The position numbers were made by a program, and so were the translations under genes. 64,000 nucleotides of DNA from Olivibacter sp036959255 (GTDB lineage Bacteria; Bacteroidota; Bacteroidia; Sphingobacteriales; Sphingobacteriaceae). Numbering within the stretch: the stretch's first letter is position 1; the number at the start of each line of letters is the position of its first letter. Positions 1 through 8,130 of this stretch are shown here, piece after piece. Where the stretch lies: contig NZ_JAWMTI010000012.1 of NCBI RefSeq assembly GCF_036959255.1, forward strand, positions 1-64,000, read 5' to 3'. Under the pieces are notes generated by a model. It saw only the letters and a list, made by a program, of their open reading frames with translations, did not search any database and was not told where the DNA came from.

Positions 1-53
1 ACATCCCCCGGGTCTCCCCTCGGGCGTCATTCCCTTTTCCCCCTTCGGGGCTG

Positions 54-84
54 CAAAGGTAACAGCTTTTTCCGTATCCGCAAA
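54..84 (-). promoter_or_regulatory. Strong Bacteroidetes-type promoter, leftward (inner)
   Basis: On the minus strand the sequence reads TTTG, 19 bases, TACCTTTG, which fits the Bacteroidetes -33/-7 consensus (TTTG and TAnnTTTG). It is preceded by an A/T-rich stretch resembling an UP element. The transcript would leave the window at base 1. Confidence 0.65.
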
Positions 85-181
85 ATATTTCCGAAAATAT
101 TTTTCTCCCCTCTCCGGCACCCCTTCATATACCCCCGCGGACCTTTCAGAACAACGACCGCCTCCCTCCGTCAGCGGAGTG

Positions 182-212
182 CAAAGGTACGATTCCTCTG
201 CGTAAACGCAAA
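182..212 (-). promoter_or_regulatory. Strong Bacteroidetes-type promoter, leftward (outer)
   Basis: The minus strand again reads TTTG, exactly 19 bases, TACCTTTG, followed by the same CA as in the promoter at 54-84. Two near-identical tandem promoters 128 bases apart are typical of stable RNA operons. Confidence 0.65.
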
Positions 213-429
213 TGTTCAGCCCGAAAAAAATACGTGATATATACAACAAGCTGGAAAACAGAGCGTTTTTTTTCTGCGCACCGGCGGAACGGGGGAAAAG
301 AGCACCCCGGAAATGACCTTCTTCTCCCCTGAACGGTATATTTGGCGTATACGGCCCGTTATATGCCCGTATTTTCAGTGAAAAAAAACGGATGCATAAC
401 GGACGCACAGCGGACCCATTCAGGTAAAA

Positions 430-1080
430 GACCTTCTTTATACATAAGCAGATGTCAATCCAACTGCTTCAATCATTAAAGCAAAAATAAGAATATGACT
501 ATTATAAGTCTTCATGCAAATTCCCGTTTAATCTTATACTACTTATTGGCTGCGCATGAATCCATCTTATCAAAATCTCTTTCTAACTTATATAAAAGAA
601 TAAAGTCCCGATACAAGAGCTACACGATATTCATTTAGACGCATAAACTCAAGGGATATGAAATCATCAGTTAGCGAACCTTCGTCAAAACCTACTAGAA
701 GAGGGCTGTACAGACCATGAAAACGCAAAATAAATTAAACTTTACTTTTTTATTTTTTTTTTGAGGATTATTTGAGAAATTTAGCGCTGACATAGGGAGC
801 ATACTACACCCATTTCAATTAACAATTTTTACTAAAAACAGCGTCAAATATTTTATAAAAAAAACCGTAACCTATCAGGTTGTGGAAAATTTTCACACCC
901 TCGAAAAAAGGGAGACATAAACGACATATAATCGACGTAAAAAACTAAAAAACAGCAACTTAAAACATTATTTAAATTTTAATTTTTTTAGTTGTTTTTT
1001 TTTGTGAACTTCGAATCTCCGATAGGTTATTAACATTTTAACCTTCGATTATTGATAATCAGAATATTAGAATATACGGC
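430..1080. other. oriC: A+T-rich region before dnaA, candidate oriC
   Basis: No gene is seen. The region is strongly A+T-rich, with runs of A and T around 735-765 and 940-1005 that could serve as an unwinding element. A perfect DnaA-box match (TGTGGAAAA, reverse of TTTTCCACA) lies at 881-889 inside an imperfect 17-base palindrome (881-897). Small inverted repeats lie at 869-881, 1024-1044 and 1047-1060 (GATTAT-TG-ATAATC). Only one good box is visible, fewer than in most origins, so the oriC call rests largely on position next to dnaA. Confidence 0.35.
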
Positions 1081-2511
1081 ATGGAAAAAACGAGTACAAG
1101 TGTATGGAATAGCTGTCTAGAAATCATAAAAGATAACATTCCGGCTCAGAGCTTCAAGACATGGTTCGAACCAATATCAGCTTTGCGTTTGGAAGGCAAT
1201 GTATTAACCATACAAGTACCCAGTTTATTTTTTTACGAATGGTTGGAAGAGCATTATGTAGGATTATTACGCAAAACAGTAAAAAAGCAATTAGGTGATA
1301 ATGGCCGATTAGAATATAACATTGTTGTAGAGAAGTCTTCAAATAAAAATATACCCTATACAACAAATATGCCTTCCAATGGAAACGGCGCAGAAGGCAA
1401 AAAACAGTCAATACCAGTACCTGTAGCTCTTAACAAGGATATTAAGAACCCTTTTGTTATTCCAGGATTAAAAAAGCTTCAAGTAGACCCGCAACTCAAC
1501 CAAAATTACACGTTTGACAATTTCATTGAAGGTGATTGCAATCGTTTGGCGAGGTCAGCAGGTTTTGCAGTAGCGAGTAAACCTGGAGGAACCTCCTTCA
1601 ACCCCTTAATGATATATGGAGGAGTAGGTTTAGGAAAAACACATTTAGCCCAAGCAATAGGTAATGAAGTAAAGCGCCACATGCCCGATAAGCTGGTTAT
1701 TTATGTTTCCTGCGAAAAGTTCTGCCAACAATTCGTTGATTCCTTAAAAAATAATACCATTAATGATTTCGTAAATTTTTATCAGGCAATGGATGTGATT
1801 ATCATGGATGATGTACACAACTTTGCAGGCAAAGATAAAACGCAGGATATTTTCTTCCACATTTTCAACCACCTCCATCAATCGGGCAAACAAATCATCC
1901 TCACATCAGATAAAGCGCCTAAAGATCTGGCCGGATTAGAAGAGCGACTTTTAAGTCGTTTTAAATGGGGGCTCTCGGCAGACATGCAGGTCCCTGATTT
2001 GGAAACGAGAATGGCTATCCTTAAGAAAAAAATGTATGCAGATGGCATTGAACTACCGTATGAGGTAGTTGAATATGTTGCCAACAATATCGATAATAAT
2101 GTACGCGAGTTAGAGGGGGCGATGGTTTCATTGCTCGCCCAAGCCACACTGAACAAAAAGGAAATAGATCTGAATTTAGCCAAATCAATGCTAAAGAATT
2201 TTATTAAGAACTCGCATAAAGAAATTTCTATCGATTATATACAAAAACTGGTTTGTGAGTATTTTGAAGTTCCTGTAGAAATGGTTAAATCGAAAACAAG
2301 AAAACGAGAAATTGTTCAAGCCAGACAGATTTCCATGTACCTTGCGAAGAACCACACAAAAACTTCTCTTAAGTCGATCGGTGCCTATTTTGGTGGCAGA
2401 GATCATTCTACCGTTATTTATGCTTGCCAAACCGTGGAAGACTTAATTGATACAGACAAAAAATTTAAAGCTTACGTGCAAGACATACAGAAAAAACTTA
2501 AAATGAGTTAG
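1081..2511 (+). CDS. dnaA: Chromosomal replication initiator protein DnaA
   Basis: DnaA is the AAA+ ATPase that binds DnaA boxes and opens the replication origin. The 476-residue protein has the usual four-part layout: N-terminal domain I (about 1-85), a short variable linker, an AAA+ core starting near residue 140, and a C-terminal DNA-binding domain. Walker A is GGVGLGKT at 180-187 and Walker B is IIMDDVH with D243 and D244. The signature GGRDHSTVIYA near the C-terminus is the DnaA-box-recognition helix region. Length is normal for the family. It is monocistronic, preceded by the candidate origin and followed by a perfect terminator hairpin. No clear Shine-Dalgarno or TAnnTTTG box is seen before the ATG. 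Confidence 0.98.
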   Translation: MEKTSTSVWNSCLEIIKDNIPAQSFKTWFEPISALRLEGNVLTIQVPSLFFYEWLEEHYVGLLRKTVKKQLGDNGRLEYNIVVEKSSNKNIPYTTNMPSNGNGAEGKKQSIPVPVALNKDIKNPFVIPGLKKLQVDPQLNQNYTFDNFIEGDCNRLARSAGFAVASKPGGTSFNPLMIYGGVGLGKTHLAQAIGNEVKRHMPDKLVIYVSCEKFCQQFVDSLKNNTINDFVNFYQAMDVIIMDDVHNFAGKDKTQDIFFHIFNHLHQSGKQIILTSDKAPKDLAGLEERLLSRFKWGLSADMQVPDLETRMAILKKKMYADGIELPYEVVEYVANNIDNNVRELEGAMVSLLAQATLNKKEIDLNLAKSMLKNFIKNSHKEISIDYIQKLVCEYFEVPVEMVKSKTRKREIVQARQISMYLAKNHTKTSLKSIGAYFGGRDHSTVIYACQTVEDLIDTDKKFKAYVQDIQKKLKMS

Positions 2512-2529
2512 GTTTTGAAACAACGACAT

Positions 2530-2565
2530 AAAACAAAAGGGGGCACATAGGCCCCCTTTTGTTTT
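2530..2565. terminator. Bidirectional terminator between dnaA and hsp20
   Basis: Perfect 15-base inverted arms (2530-2544 and 2551-2565), with a G5C/GC5 core, a six-base loop, and A- and T-rich flanks on both sides. It can end both dnaA and the convergent hsp20 gene. Confidence 0.9.
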
Positions 2566-2582
2566 ATCTATCTACACGCAAA

Positions 2583-3020
2583 TTATTTCACCGAGATTTC
2601 CTTGATAACTGGTTTCACCTCTTCTTTTTTCGCCACATCCAACGCTAACACACCATCTTTAAAATTAGCTTCGATCTTATTCACATCTATGCTTTCGGGC
2701 AAAGTAAAAGAACGCTTAAAAGAACTGTAGCTAAACTCTTTACGGCTGAATTGTTTTTTTTCATCTAAACTTTCTGCCTTGTGTTCACCACTCACCGTTA
2801 AAACATCCTTTTCTACGCTAATTTTAAAATCGTCTTTGCTGAATCCCGGTACTGCAAACTCTACATGGTAACCTTCGGTCGACTCAGCAACATTCACTGC
2901 AGGAAACTTAGAAACACTGTGTCCCGAACCATCATAAAACAAGTTATCAATTAGATTGTTTACCCATGGATCAAGCGTTTTTACTCGATTGTTCGTATCA
3001 ATAAATCTTGAAATGTTCAT
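2583..3020 (-). CDS. Small heat shock protein, Hsp20/alpha-crystallin family
   Basis: Small heat shock proteins are ATP-independent holdases that bind unfolding proteins in the cytoplasm as oligomers. The 145-residue product has a short N-terminal arm and an alpha-crystallin domain from about residue 40 to 135. Typical strands include KDVLTVSGEHK and the FKDGVLALDVAKK segment; the C-terminal PVIKEISVK carries the IxI-type tail seen in this family. A strong Shine-Dalgarno sequence (AGGAGG, about seven bases before ATG) is unusual here and fixes the start. A perfect inverted repeat at 3050-3071 lies just upstream and may be an operator. It is a single gene, convergent with dnaA. Confidence 0.93.
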   Translation of the reverse strand: MNISRFIDTNNRVKTLDPWVNNLIDNLFYDGSGHSVSKFPAVNVAESTEGYHVEFAVPGFSKDDFKISVEKDVLTVSGEHKAESLDEKKQFSRKEFSYSSFKRSFTLPESIDVNKIEANFKDGVLALDVAKKEEVKPVIKEISVK

Positions 3021-3049
3021 TATATATCCTCCTATTTAATTTACTTTTT

Positions 3050-3071
3050 ATTTGATTTGCATTAATCAAAT
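3050..3071. promoter_or_regulatory. Inverted repeat upstream of hsp20, candidate operator
   Basis: ATTTGATT (3050-3057) and its exact complement AATCAAAT (3064-3071) are separated by six bases. The centre lies about 40 bases before the hsp20 start codon. It overlaps a one-mismatch -7-like box (CAAATAAA at 3067-3074 on the plus strand). The position fits a repressor site, but the protein is unknown. Confidence 0.35.
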
Positions 3072-3150
3072 AAAATACCAATTAGAAAAATGGAACAAAA
3101 TCAAGCAATAAAAGACATTTTGTCACTAATTTTCCTTAAAACAAGACAAC

Positions 3151-3597
3151 ATGACAGATATTCTTCTAAAAAACTTCCCCTTTTCCACTCCCATCCAGAT
3201 TCGCTTCGTTGATCTCGATGCTTTCAGACATGTCAATAATGCCAACTATCTTACTTATTGTGAGGTGGCACGTAGCATTTATTGGCAGAAGAAGATTAAA
3301 TGGGATTGGAACACGGCAGGAGTAATTATCGCACGTGCAGAAGTTGATTACCTAAGTCCCTTAACATTAAAAAACAATCTTCGCGTATATCTAAGAACTT
3401 CCAAAGTAGGCAATAAGAGTTTCGAACTCGAGTATGTTCTTACCTCAAAGCAAAAGGAAAAGCAAACAATTCATGCGATGGCAAAAACAGTATGCGTATG
3501 CATCGATTACAAAAACAACACCACAATATTGATTCCTGAGAAGCAAAAGAAAAGGATGCAGGTGGAACTTGATGAATTTGTTAATAAAAGGTCATAA
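3151..3597 (+). CDS. Acyl-CoA thioesterase, 4-hydroxybenzoyl-CoA thioesterase (hotdog) family
   Basis: The 148-residue protein is a single hotdog fold of the 4HBT/YbgC type, which hydrolyses acyl-CoA thioesters. The hallmark is the N-terminal IRFVDLDAFRHVNNANYLTY segment near residues 18-37, with the catalytic Asp-like position and the conserved HVNNxxY. The substrate cannot be told from the sequence; short to medium acyl-CoAs are usual in the family. It lies alone between the divergent hsp20 and the Fe-S carrier gene. Confidence 0.85.
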   Translation: MTDILLKNFPFSTPIQIRFVDLDAFRHVNNANYLTYCEVARSIYWQKKIKWDWNTAGVIIARAEVDYLSPLTLKNNLRVYLRTSKVGNKSFELEYVLTSKQKEKQTIHAMAKTVCVCIDYKNNTTILIPEKQKKRMQVELDEFVNKRS

Positions 3598-3608
3598 AGC
3601 CATAGTAG

Positions 3609-3639
3609 TTCGAAAAAACACTGATTTCCTGTATCTTTG
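3609..3639 (+). promoter_or_regulatory. Promoter of the A-type Fe-S carrier gene
   Basis: TTCG, 19 bases, TATCTTTG (3632-3639): a full -7 box and a one-mismatch -33 element at the standard spacing, 47 bases before the start codon at 3687. Confidence 0.55.
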
Positions 3640-3686
3640 TAAGCAGATATTCAAATTTCATAGGAACGCGAATAAAAGAAACAATT

Positions 3687-4040
3687 ATGAGTACAGAAGT
3701 AATAACGAGTTCTGCTCCTTTGCAATTAACCGAGGGTGCAGTTAAGGAATTGAAAAAGCTTCAGGAGCAGCAAGAAATTGCCGATGATTTTGGTTTACGT
3801 GTCGGTGTAGAAGGTGGCGGTTGTGCTGGCATGAACTACATATTAGGTTTTGATCAAAAAAAAGAAGGAGATACCGAATATCTCATTTCAGGAATCAAAG
3901 TGTTCATGAACAAGGCTCACGGCCTATATCTTGCTGGGATGGAAATCGATTTTCAGAACGGTCTGAACGCTCGCGGATTCACCTTTAACAATCCGAATGC
4001 AACCAATACCTGCGGATGCGGAACATCTTTCTCGGCATAA
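3687..4040 (+). CDS. A-type iron-sulfur cluster carrier (IscA/ErpA/SufA family)
   Basis: Members accept a [4Fe-4S] or [2Fe-2S] cluster from the Suf or Isc scaffold and deliver it to target apoproteins in the cytoplasm. The 117-residue protein is full length and has the three invariant cysteines: C46 in GGGCAGMNY, and C109 and C111 in the NTCGCG tail. The first ten residues are a short extension. It stands alone, with its own promoter (3609-3639), so whether it works with Suf or Isc cannot be told here. A hairpin just downstream separates it from the convergent dehydrogenase gene. Confidence 0.93.
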   Translation: MSTEVITSSAPLQLTEGAVKELKKLQEQQEIADDFGLRVGVEGGGCAGMNYILGFDQKKEGDTEYLISGIKVFMNKAHGLYLAGMEIDFQNGLNARGFTFNNPNATNTCGCGTSFSA

Positions 4041-4060
4041 GTAGCAATCATCAAAAGACG

Positions 4061-4103
4061 AATGAACGTGAGGTCCTGTTTTTGATATTACCTCACGTTC
4101 ATT
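4061..4103. terminator. Bidirectional terminator between the Fe-S carrier and dehydrogenase genes
   Basis: Perfect 14-base arms (4061-4074 and 4090-4103) around a 15-base loop. The right arm overlaps the stop codon of the convergent dehydrogenase gene. Confidence 0.75.
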
Positions 4104-5055
4104 TATTAGAAAGAAAATCGACAAGTTTGTCTGCCAGGACAGTGGCGATTTTGTGATATGATTCTACGGACCATCCTGCAACGTGTGGACTGAGCAACAC
4201 TTTTTCATTTACTTTCAGTTTTTCATACCAGTCATTTTGACTCAGAGCAGGAAACTTTTCTATCGGCAAAACATCAAACGCTGCACCCGACACCTTCTCT
4301 TCCTCTATTCCTTTCAAGATAGCATTCACATCAACAATTTCGCCGCGGGCTCCATTTAGGAAAAAAATTGGTTTGCGAAAATGACGCAAGTATTCTTCAT
4401 TCACTAGATTATGCGTTTCTTGAGTTAACGGAATATGCAAGCTCAGTACATCTGCCTGCTTGACAACCTGCTCCATACTGACCTCCTCTACATAGGCGTC
4501 AGAAAAGCCGGTTTTATATTTATCATAAGCAATAATCTTCACACCAAAGCCGCTCAGCTTTCTGGCCATCGCTTGTCCATTATTTCCATAACCGATTAAT
4601 GCAACTGTCCGTCCCCCCAGTTCAAGACCCCTGTTTTGTTCACGTAACCACTGCCCCTGTCTGATCTGACTATTTCCGCGGATCAAGTTATTCATCAGAG
4701 CGAGCAACATACCAATCAAATGTTCAGCCACCGCGTCCCGGTTACCTTCAGGCGCATTCAATAAACGCACTCCTTTTTTCTCCGCCAACTGTTCATCAAT
4801 ATTGTCCATACCAGCCCCCGCTCTTCCGATACATTTCAGCTTAGACGCCACATCAAAAATCGCCTCGTCTACCCTAAATTTGGAGCGAATAATTAGAACT
4901 TCATAGTCAGAAAGTATCTCAAGGGCTTCTGAACGTGTGATTTCAGGACGATAATCACAACGCAGCCCTATACTTTCTAATTTATCCAAAAAAACCCCAT
5001 GGATATCATCAACAATAAGAATCTTCCAAGGGGAAGAATTTTCTTTTTCAACCAT
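4099..5055 (-). CDS. D-isomer specific 2-hydroxyacid dehydrogenase (phosphoglycerate dehydrogenase-like)
   Basis: NAD-dependent oxidoreductase of the SerA/hydroxyacid dehydrogenase family, 318 residues. Visible are GRAGAGMDNID (78-88), the Rossmann loop GYGNNGQ (155-161), the substrate-binding arginine R237 in NGARGEIVD, the likely catalytic Glu near 266 and the catalytic H291 in SPHVAGWS. It lacks the ACT domain of full-length SerA, so it resembles the short PGDH-like form, though 2-oxoacid substrates other than phosphohydroxypyruvate are possible. Only 9 bases separate it from the upstream rsmA, so the two are probably cotranscribed from the rsmA promoter. Confidence 0.85.
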   Translation of the reverse strand: MVEKENSSPWKILIVDDIHGVFLDKLESIGLRCDYRPEITRSEALEILSDYEVLIIRSKFRVDEAIFDVASKLKCIGRAGAGMDNIDEQLAEKKGVRLLNAPEGNRDAVAEHLIGMLLALMNNLIRGNSQIRQGQWLREQNRGLELGGRTVALIGYGNNGQAMARKLSGFGVKIIAYDKYKTGFSDAYVEEVSMEQVVKQADVLSLHIPLTQETHNLVNEEYLRHFRKPIFFLNGARGEIVDVNAILKGIEEEKVSGAAFDVLPIEKFPALSQNDWYEKLKVNEKVLLSPHVAGWSVESYHKIATVLADKLVDFLSNK

Positions 5056-5064
5056 TACAATGTT

Positions 5065-5847
5065 TTATTTTAGCGACTTTTCAATTTCGTTAGTTAACGT
5101 TATAAAGTCACCAACAGACAGCCTTTCAGCTCGTAAATCAAGAAATGGATGGAGGGGCATTCGCTCTTTGTTTACGATTACACTCAAAGCATTTCGCAAT
5201 GTTTTTCTACGTTGATTAAATCCAGCCTTCACAACTTTTCGGAAAAGATCTTCGTTGCAAGGTAAATAGTCAACTTCGTTACGCTCTAAACGAATAACGC
5301 CCGACAAGACCTTTGGAGGTGGATTAAAAGCCCCTGCCTTCACGGTAAACAAGTACTCAATATGATAATAAGCCTGCAAAAGCACACTTAAAATCCCATA
5401 GTCCTTCCCTCCTGGTTGGGCAGCGCAACGCTCCGCTACCTCTTTTTGAAACATACCCACCACTTCAAGCACTTGATGTCTGTAATCCAGCACCTTAAAT
5501 AGGATCTGAGAAGAAATATTGTAAGGGAAATTTCCAATGATTGCAAATTCCCTCGGAAAAATTGCGGCAAAATCAAACGACAAGAAATCACCATGTATTA
5601 ATCGTTGGTCTAGCGTCGGGTATTTAGATTTCAAAAAATCAACAGATTCTAGATCCAAATCGATCAGCCAAGATTCAAATCGTTGATCTTCAACGAGAAA
5701 ATCTGATAATATCCCCATTCCAGGTCCTACCTCCAAAACCTTATCGAACCGACCGTCAGGTTGTAAAGCGCCAACTATACGCTTCGCTGTATTTTTATCT
5801 GTGAGAAAATGTTGTCCTAAATGTTTCTTTGCGCGAACTACTGTCAT
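5065..5847 (-). CDS. rsmA: 16S rRNA dimethyladenosine transferase RsmA (KsgA)
   Basis: RsmA dimethylates two adjacent adenines near the 3' end of 16S rRNA using S-adenosylmethionine, a late step of 30S assembly. Motifs: KKHLGQHFL at the N-terminus, the SAM loop VLEVGPGMGILSDFL, and the catalytic IIGNFPYNISSQIL. The open frame extends to 5877, but the ATG at 5847 is preferred because the family begins close to KKHLGQHF and a -7 box lies at 5867-5874, which would put the upstream start before the transcript begins. This gives 260 residues. It is divergent from pdxA and heads a likely operon with the dehydrogenase gene. Confidence 0.96.
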   Translation of the reverse strand: MTVVRAKKHLGQHFLTDKNTAKRIVGALQPDGRFDKVLEVGPGMGILSDFLVEDQRFESWLIDLDLESVDFLKSKYPTLDQRLIHGDFLSFDFAAIFPREFAIIGNFPYNISSQILFKVLDYRHQVLEVVGMFQKEVAERCAAQPGGKDYGILSVLLQAYYHIEYLFTVKAGAFNPPPKVLSGVIRLERNEVDYLPCNEDLFRKVVKAGFNQRRKTLRNALSVIVNKERMPLHPFLDLRAERLSVGDFITLTNEIEKSLK

Positions 5848-5866
5848 CGTTGGTAATACCTTTCGC

Positions 5867-5874
5867 CAAAGATA
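5867..5874 (-). promoter_or_regulatory. -7 box of the rsmA promoter
   Basis: TATCTTTG on the minus strand, a full TAnnTTTG match, 20 bases before the ATG at 5847. No good -33 element is seen at the expected distance. Confidence 0.4.
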
Positions 5875-6009
5875 CATTTATTAACTTAAATGTACTTTTA
5901 AGCGTTATGATTCTCTTACAATTTTCTCGAACCAAGCAGGAAACAAGAGACCACAATAGATCCGTAAAGCACCCTTATTGTTCTTTAATCTTTAGCCACA
6001 TTATCCGAA

Positions 6010-6040
6010 TTGCATATAAGTTCAATTTTACATAAGTTTG
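6010..6040 (+). promoter_or_regulatory. Promoter of pdxA
   Basis: TTG (6010-6012), 20 bases, TAAGTTTG (6033-6040), 23 bases before the pdxA start. Matches the Bacteroidetes consensus. Confidence 0.6.
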
Positions 6041-6062
6041 GCCTATAAAAGAAGCAATCAAA

Positions 6063-7118
6063 ATGAGCGATAAACTAAAGGTAGGAATAACTATTGGAGA
6101 TGTGAACGGTATTGGTCTTGAGATCATCATAAAGACCCTTGCAGATAACCGGATATTAGACTTTTTCACACCAATTGTATATGGAAATACCAAAGTCGCT
6201 TCTTTTCATCGCAAAACAATAGGTATTAATGATTTCAGTTTCAACGTCATTAATAGCCCCGAGCAAGCGCATGAAAAAAGACCGAACATGATCAATTGCT
6301 GGCAGGAAGATGTAAAGATCACACTCGGGGAATCAAATGAAATAGGAGGAAAGTATGCCTTTTTATCGTTAGAACGTGCAACACAGGATTTGATCAATGG
6401 ACAAATAGATGTTTTGGTTACGGCACCTATAAACAAACATAATATTCAACAGGAAGCCTTTTCCTTCCCTGGGCATACTGAATATATACAAGCTAAAACA
6501 GGCGCCAGTGATGTGCTTATGTTTATGGTAAGTGACGAGTTAAAAGTTGGTGTCGTTACCGGACATATTCCCGTAAATGAGATTTCGCAAGCCATTAGCA
6601 AAGACGCCATTTTAAACAAGCTCGAGTTAATGAATTCCAGCCTAAAAGCAGATTTTTGGATTCAAAAACCCAAAATCGCCGTTTTAGGATTGAATCCCCA
6701 TGCAGGCGACAACGGACTCATCGGCACCGAAGATATAGAAATAATTGCCCCCGCCATAAAAGAAGCCAATGATCGGGATATTTTTGCTTTTGGCCCCTAC
6801 CCGGCTGATGGATTTTTTGCAGGCGATAATTACAAAAACTTTGATGGTGTGTTAGCAATGTATCACGATCAGGGGCTTATTCCATTCAAACAAATTGCAT
6901 TTGATAATGGAGTTAACTTTACGGCGGGCTTATCGGTAATCCGAACATCTCCTGATCATGGGACGGGATACGATATCGCAGGAAAAAGCAAAGCATCCGA
7001 GACATCCTTTAGGGAAGCTATTTTTACAGCACTGAAAATCGTAAAAAGGAGGAGAGAACAAGAAGAATTAACAGCCAATCCGCTTAAGATAAGAAAACTC
7101 TCGAAGGATAGGGACTAA
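6063..7118 (+). CDS. pdxA: 4-hydroxythreonine-4-phosphate dehydrogenase PdxA
   Basis: PdxA oxidises 4-phosphohydroxy-L-threonine with NAD(P) to the aminoketone used by PdxJ in the DXP-dependent pathway to pyridoxal phosphate. The 351-residue protein has the family's TIGDVNGIGLE opening, TAPINKHNI, the GHTEY segment, the metal-ligand region GLNPHAGDNG, and MYHDQGLIPFK. These histidines and aspartates bind the divalent metal. Length matches the family (about 330-350). It has its own promoter at 6010-6040, which faces the rsmA promoter. Confidence 0.96.
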   Translation: MSDKLKVGITIGDVNGIGLEIIIKTLADNRILDFFTPIVYGNTKVASFHRKTIGINDFSFNVINSPEQAHEKRPNMINCWQEDVKITLGESNEIGGKYAFLSLERATQDLINGQIDVLVTAPINKHNIQQEAFSFPGHTEYIQAKTGASDVLMFMVSDELKVGVVTGHIPVNEISQAISKDAILNKLELMNSSLKADFWIQKPKIAVLGLNPHAGDNGLIGTEDIEIIAPAIKEANDRDIFAFGPYPADGFFAGDNYKNFDGVLAMYHDQGLIPFKQIAFDNGVNFTAGLSVIRTSPDHGTGYDIAGKSKASETSFREAIFTALKIVKRRREQEELTANPLKIRKLSKDRD

Positions 7119-7232
7119 TTATTCCTTTTTCGTGTAGTTATCCTGAAAACCTATACAGCAGATAAGAAATAAATTGTTTCAAAATCGCTTACAGAGAGCG
7201 TCAACGTGCATTTCTACTACTTTTAAAAAAAC

Positions 7233-7263
7233 TTTCAGTTCTAATTTATTATTTCTAAATTTG
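7233..7263 (+). promoter_or_regulatory. Promoter of the DUF177-rpmF genes
   Basis: TTTC, 19 bases, TAAATTTG (7256-7263). The -7 box is exact, the -33 differs at one base. The leader to the TTG start at 7283 would be short. Confidence 0.5.
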
Positions 7264-7282
7264 CGAGCTTAATTGTCGTGCT

Positions 7283-7819
7283 TTGAAAACTTTAGATCAA
7301 TATCGAATACCATTTACAGGTTTAAAGCCTGGAAAACATGAATTTGAGTTTGAGATAAACAAGCTTTTTTTTGAGGAATTTGAATATTCCTTGGTAGAAA
7401 ATGGCGACTTGAAAGCTTCCGTGATTCTTGACAAGCAAGAGACCATGATGGTTGCAGATATCCATATCACGGGCAAAATAGAGTTGACTTGTGACGTTTG
7501 TCTCAATCACTTTTGGGGTAAATCGGACATTTTGCAAAGACTTATTGTCAAATTTGATGATGAGGATAATGTTTCAGATTTGACTGATGAAATAATGATT
7601 CTCAAGAAAAACGAGCATGAGCTCGACTTGGCAACCATACTTTACGAATATATTACTTTATCCGTACCACATTATAGTCGATGTGAAGAACAAGGAATCA
7701 ATGCAAGTTGCGATCAATCGATGATTGACAAATTAAATAGTTTAAGCAATCAGGACAATACATCAACCGATGCAGATCCGCGCTGGGAAATATTAAAAAA
7801 AATAAAAAACAATAATTAA
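7283..7819 (+). CDS. DUF177 family protein (YceD-like)
   Basis: DUF177 proteins are encoded next to the ribosomal protein L32 gene across bacteria; the E. coli and plant members are linked to 23S rRNA accumulation. This 178-residue protein has the usual Cys pair CDVC near residue 71-74 and an acidic central part. The start is a TTG at 7283, the only start that gives the family-typical opening (YRIPFTGLKPGKHEF) downstream of the promoter at 7233-7263. It is followed 14 bases later by rpmF, the conserved pairing. Confidence 0.85.
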   Translation: MKTLDQYRIPFTGLKPGKHEFEFEINKLFFEEFEYSLVENGDLKASVILDKQETMMVADIHITGKIELTCDVCLNHFWGKSDILQRLIVKFDDEDNVSDLTDEIMILKKNEHELDLATILYEYITLSVPHYSRCEEQGINASCDQSMIDKLNSLSNQDNTSTDADPRWEILKKIKNNN

Positions 7820-7833
7820 ATAGAAAAGACGAG

Positions 7834-8025
7834 ATGGCACATCCAAAACGTAAAACCTCTAAGTCTAGAAGGGACAAAAGAAGAACACATTATAAAGCAG
7901 AGTTACCAACACTAACTACTTGTCAAACTACCGGTGCGGTACATTTGCCACATCGTGCTTATAATGTTGACGGCAATCTTTATTATAACGGCAAGTTACT
8001 CATTGAAAACACCTCGATTGCCTAA
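7834..8025 (+). CDS. rpmF: 50S ribosomal protein L32
   Basis: Small basic protein of the large ribosomal subunit, 63 residues. The N-terminal AHPKRKTSKSRRDKRR is diagnostic of L32. Of the zinc-ribbon cysteines seen in some L32 proteins only one Cys is present here (in TCQTTG), so this is a zinc-free form. It is the second gene of the DUF177-rpmF pair and is followed by a terminator-like hairpin before plsX. Confidence 0.97.
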   Translation: MAHPKRKTSKSRRDKRRTHYKAELPTLTTCQTTGAVHLPHRAYNVDGNLYYNGKLLIENTSIA

Positions 8026-8044
8026 GTTGATTTTTCAATATTAA

Positions 8045-8100
8045 AAAAACATCCCAAGGTTCGCAATTTCTAAAAAAATGCGGTACTTTGGGATGTTTTT
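8045..8100 (+). terminator. Terminator-like hairpin between rpmF and plsX
   Basis: Arms of 13 bases (8045-8057 and 8088-8100) are perfect, and part of the interior also pairs. It ends in five T. It probably limits read-through from the ribosomal protein gene into plsX. Confidence 0.75.
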
Positions 8101-8130
8101 AGTTAAGAGAACAGCAAACGATAATCAAGG

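Larger units (their letters stand above)
1..430. other. Gene-free, G+C-rich leader and promoter region
   Basis: No credible reading frame is present. The base composition is clearly richer in G+C than the rest of the window. It holds two minus-strand promoters (54-84 and 182-212) and, between the inner promoter and the window edge, short G/C-rich inverted segments such as CCCC-GAA-GGGG in the minus-strand transcript. This looks like the leader of a strongly expressed stable RNA operon transcribed leftward. The gene it serves lies outside the window, so rRNA is an inference. Confidence 0.5.

Noticed and set aside
1154..1411. 85-residue frame opposite dnaA
   Set aside because: Shadow of dnaA; low-complexity hydrophobic translation, no support.
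5829..6035. 68-residue plus-strand frame across the rsmA start and pdxA promoter
   Set aside because: Overlaps rsmA and two promoters, no family similarity or ribosome site.
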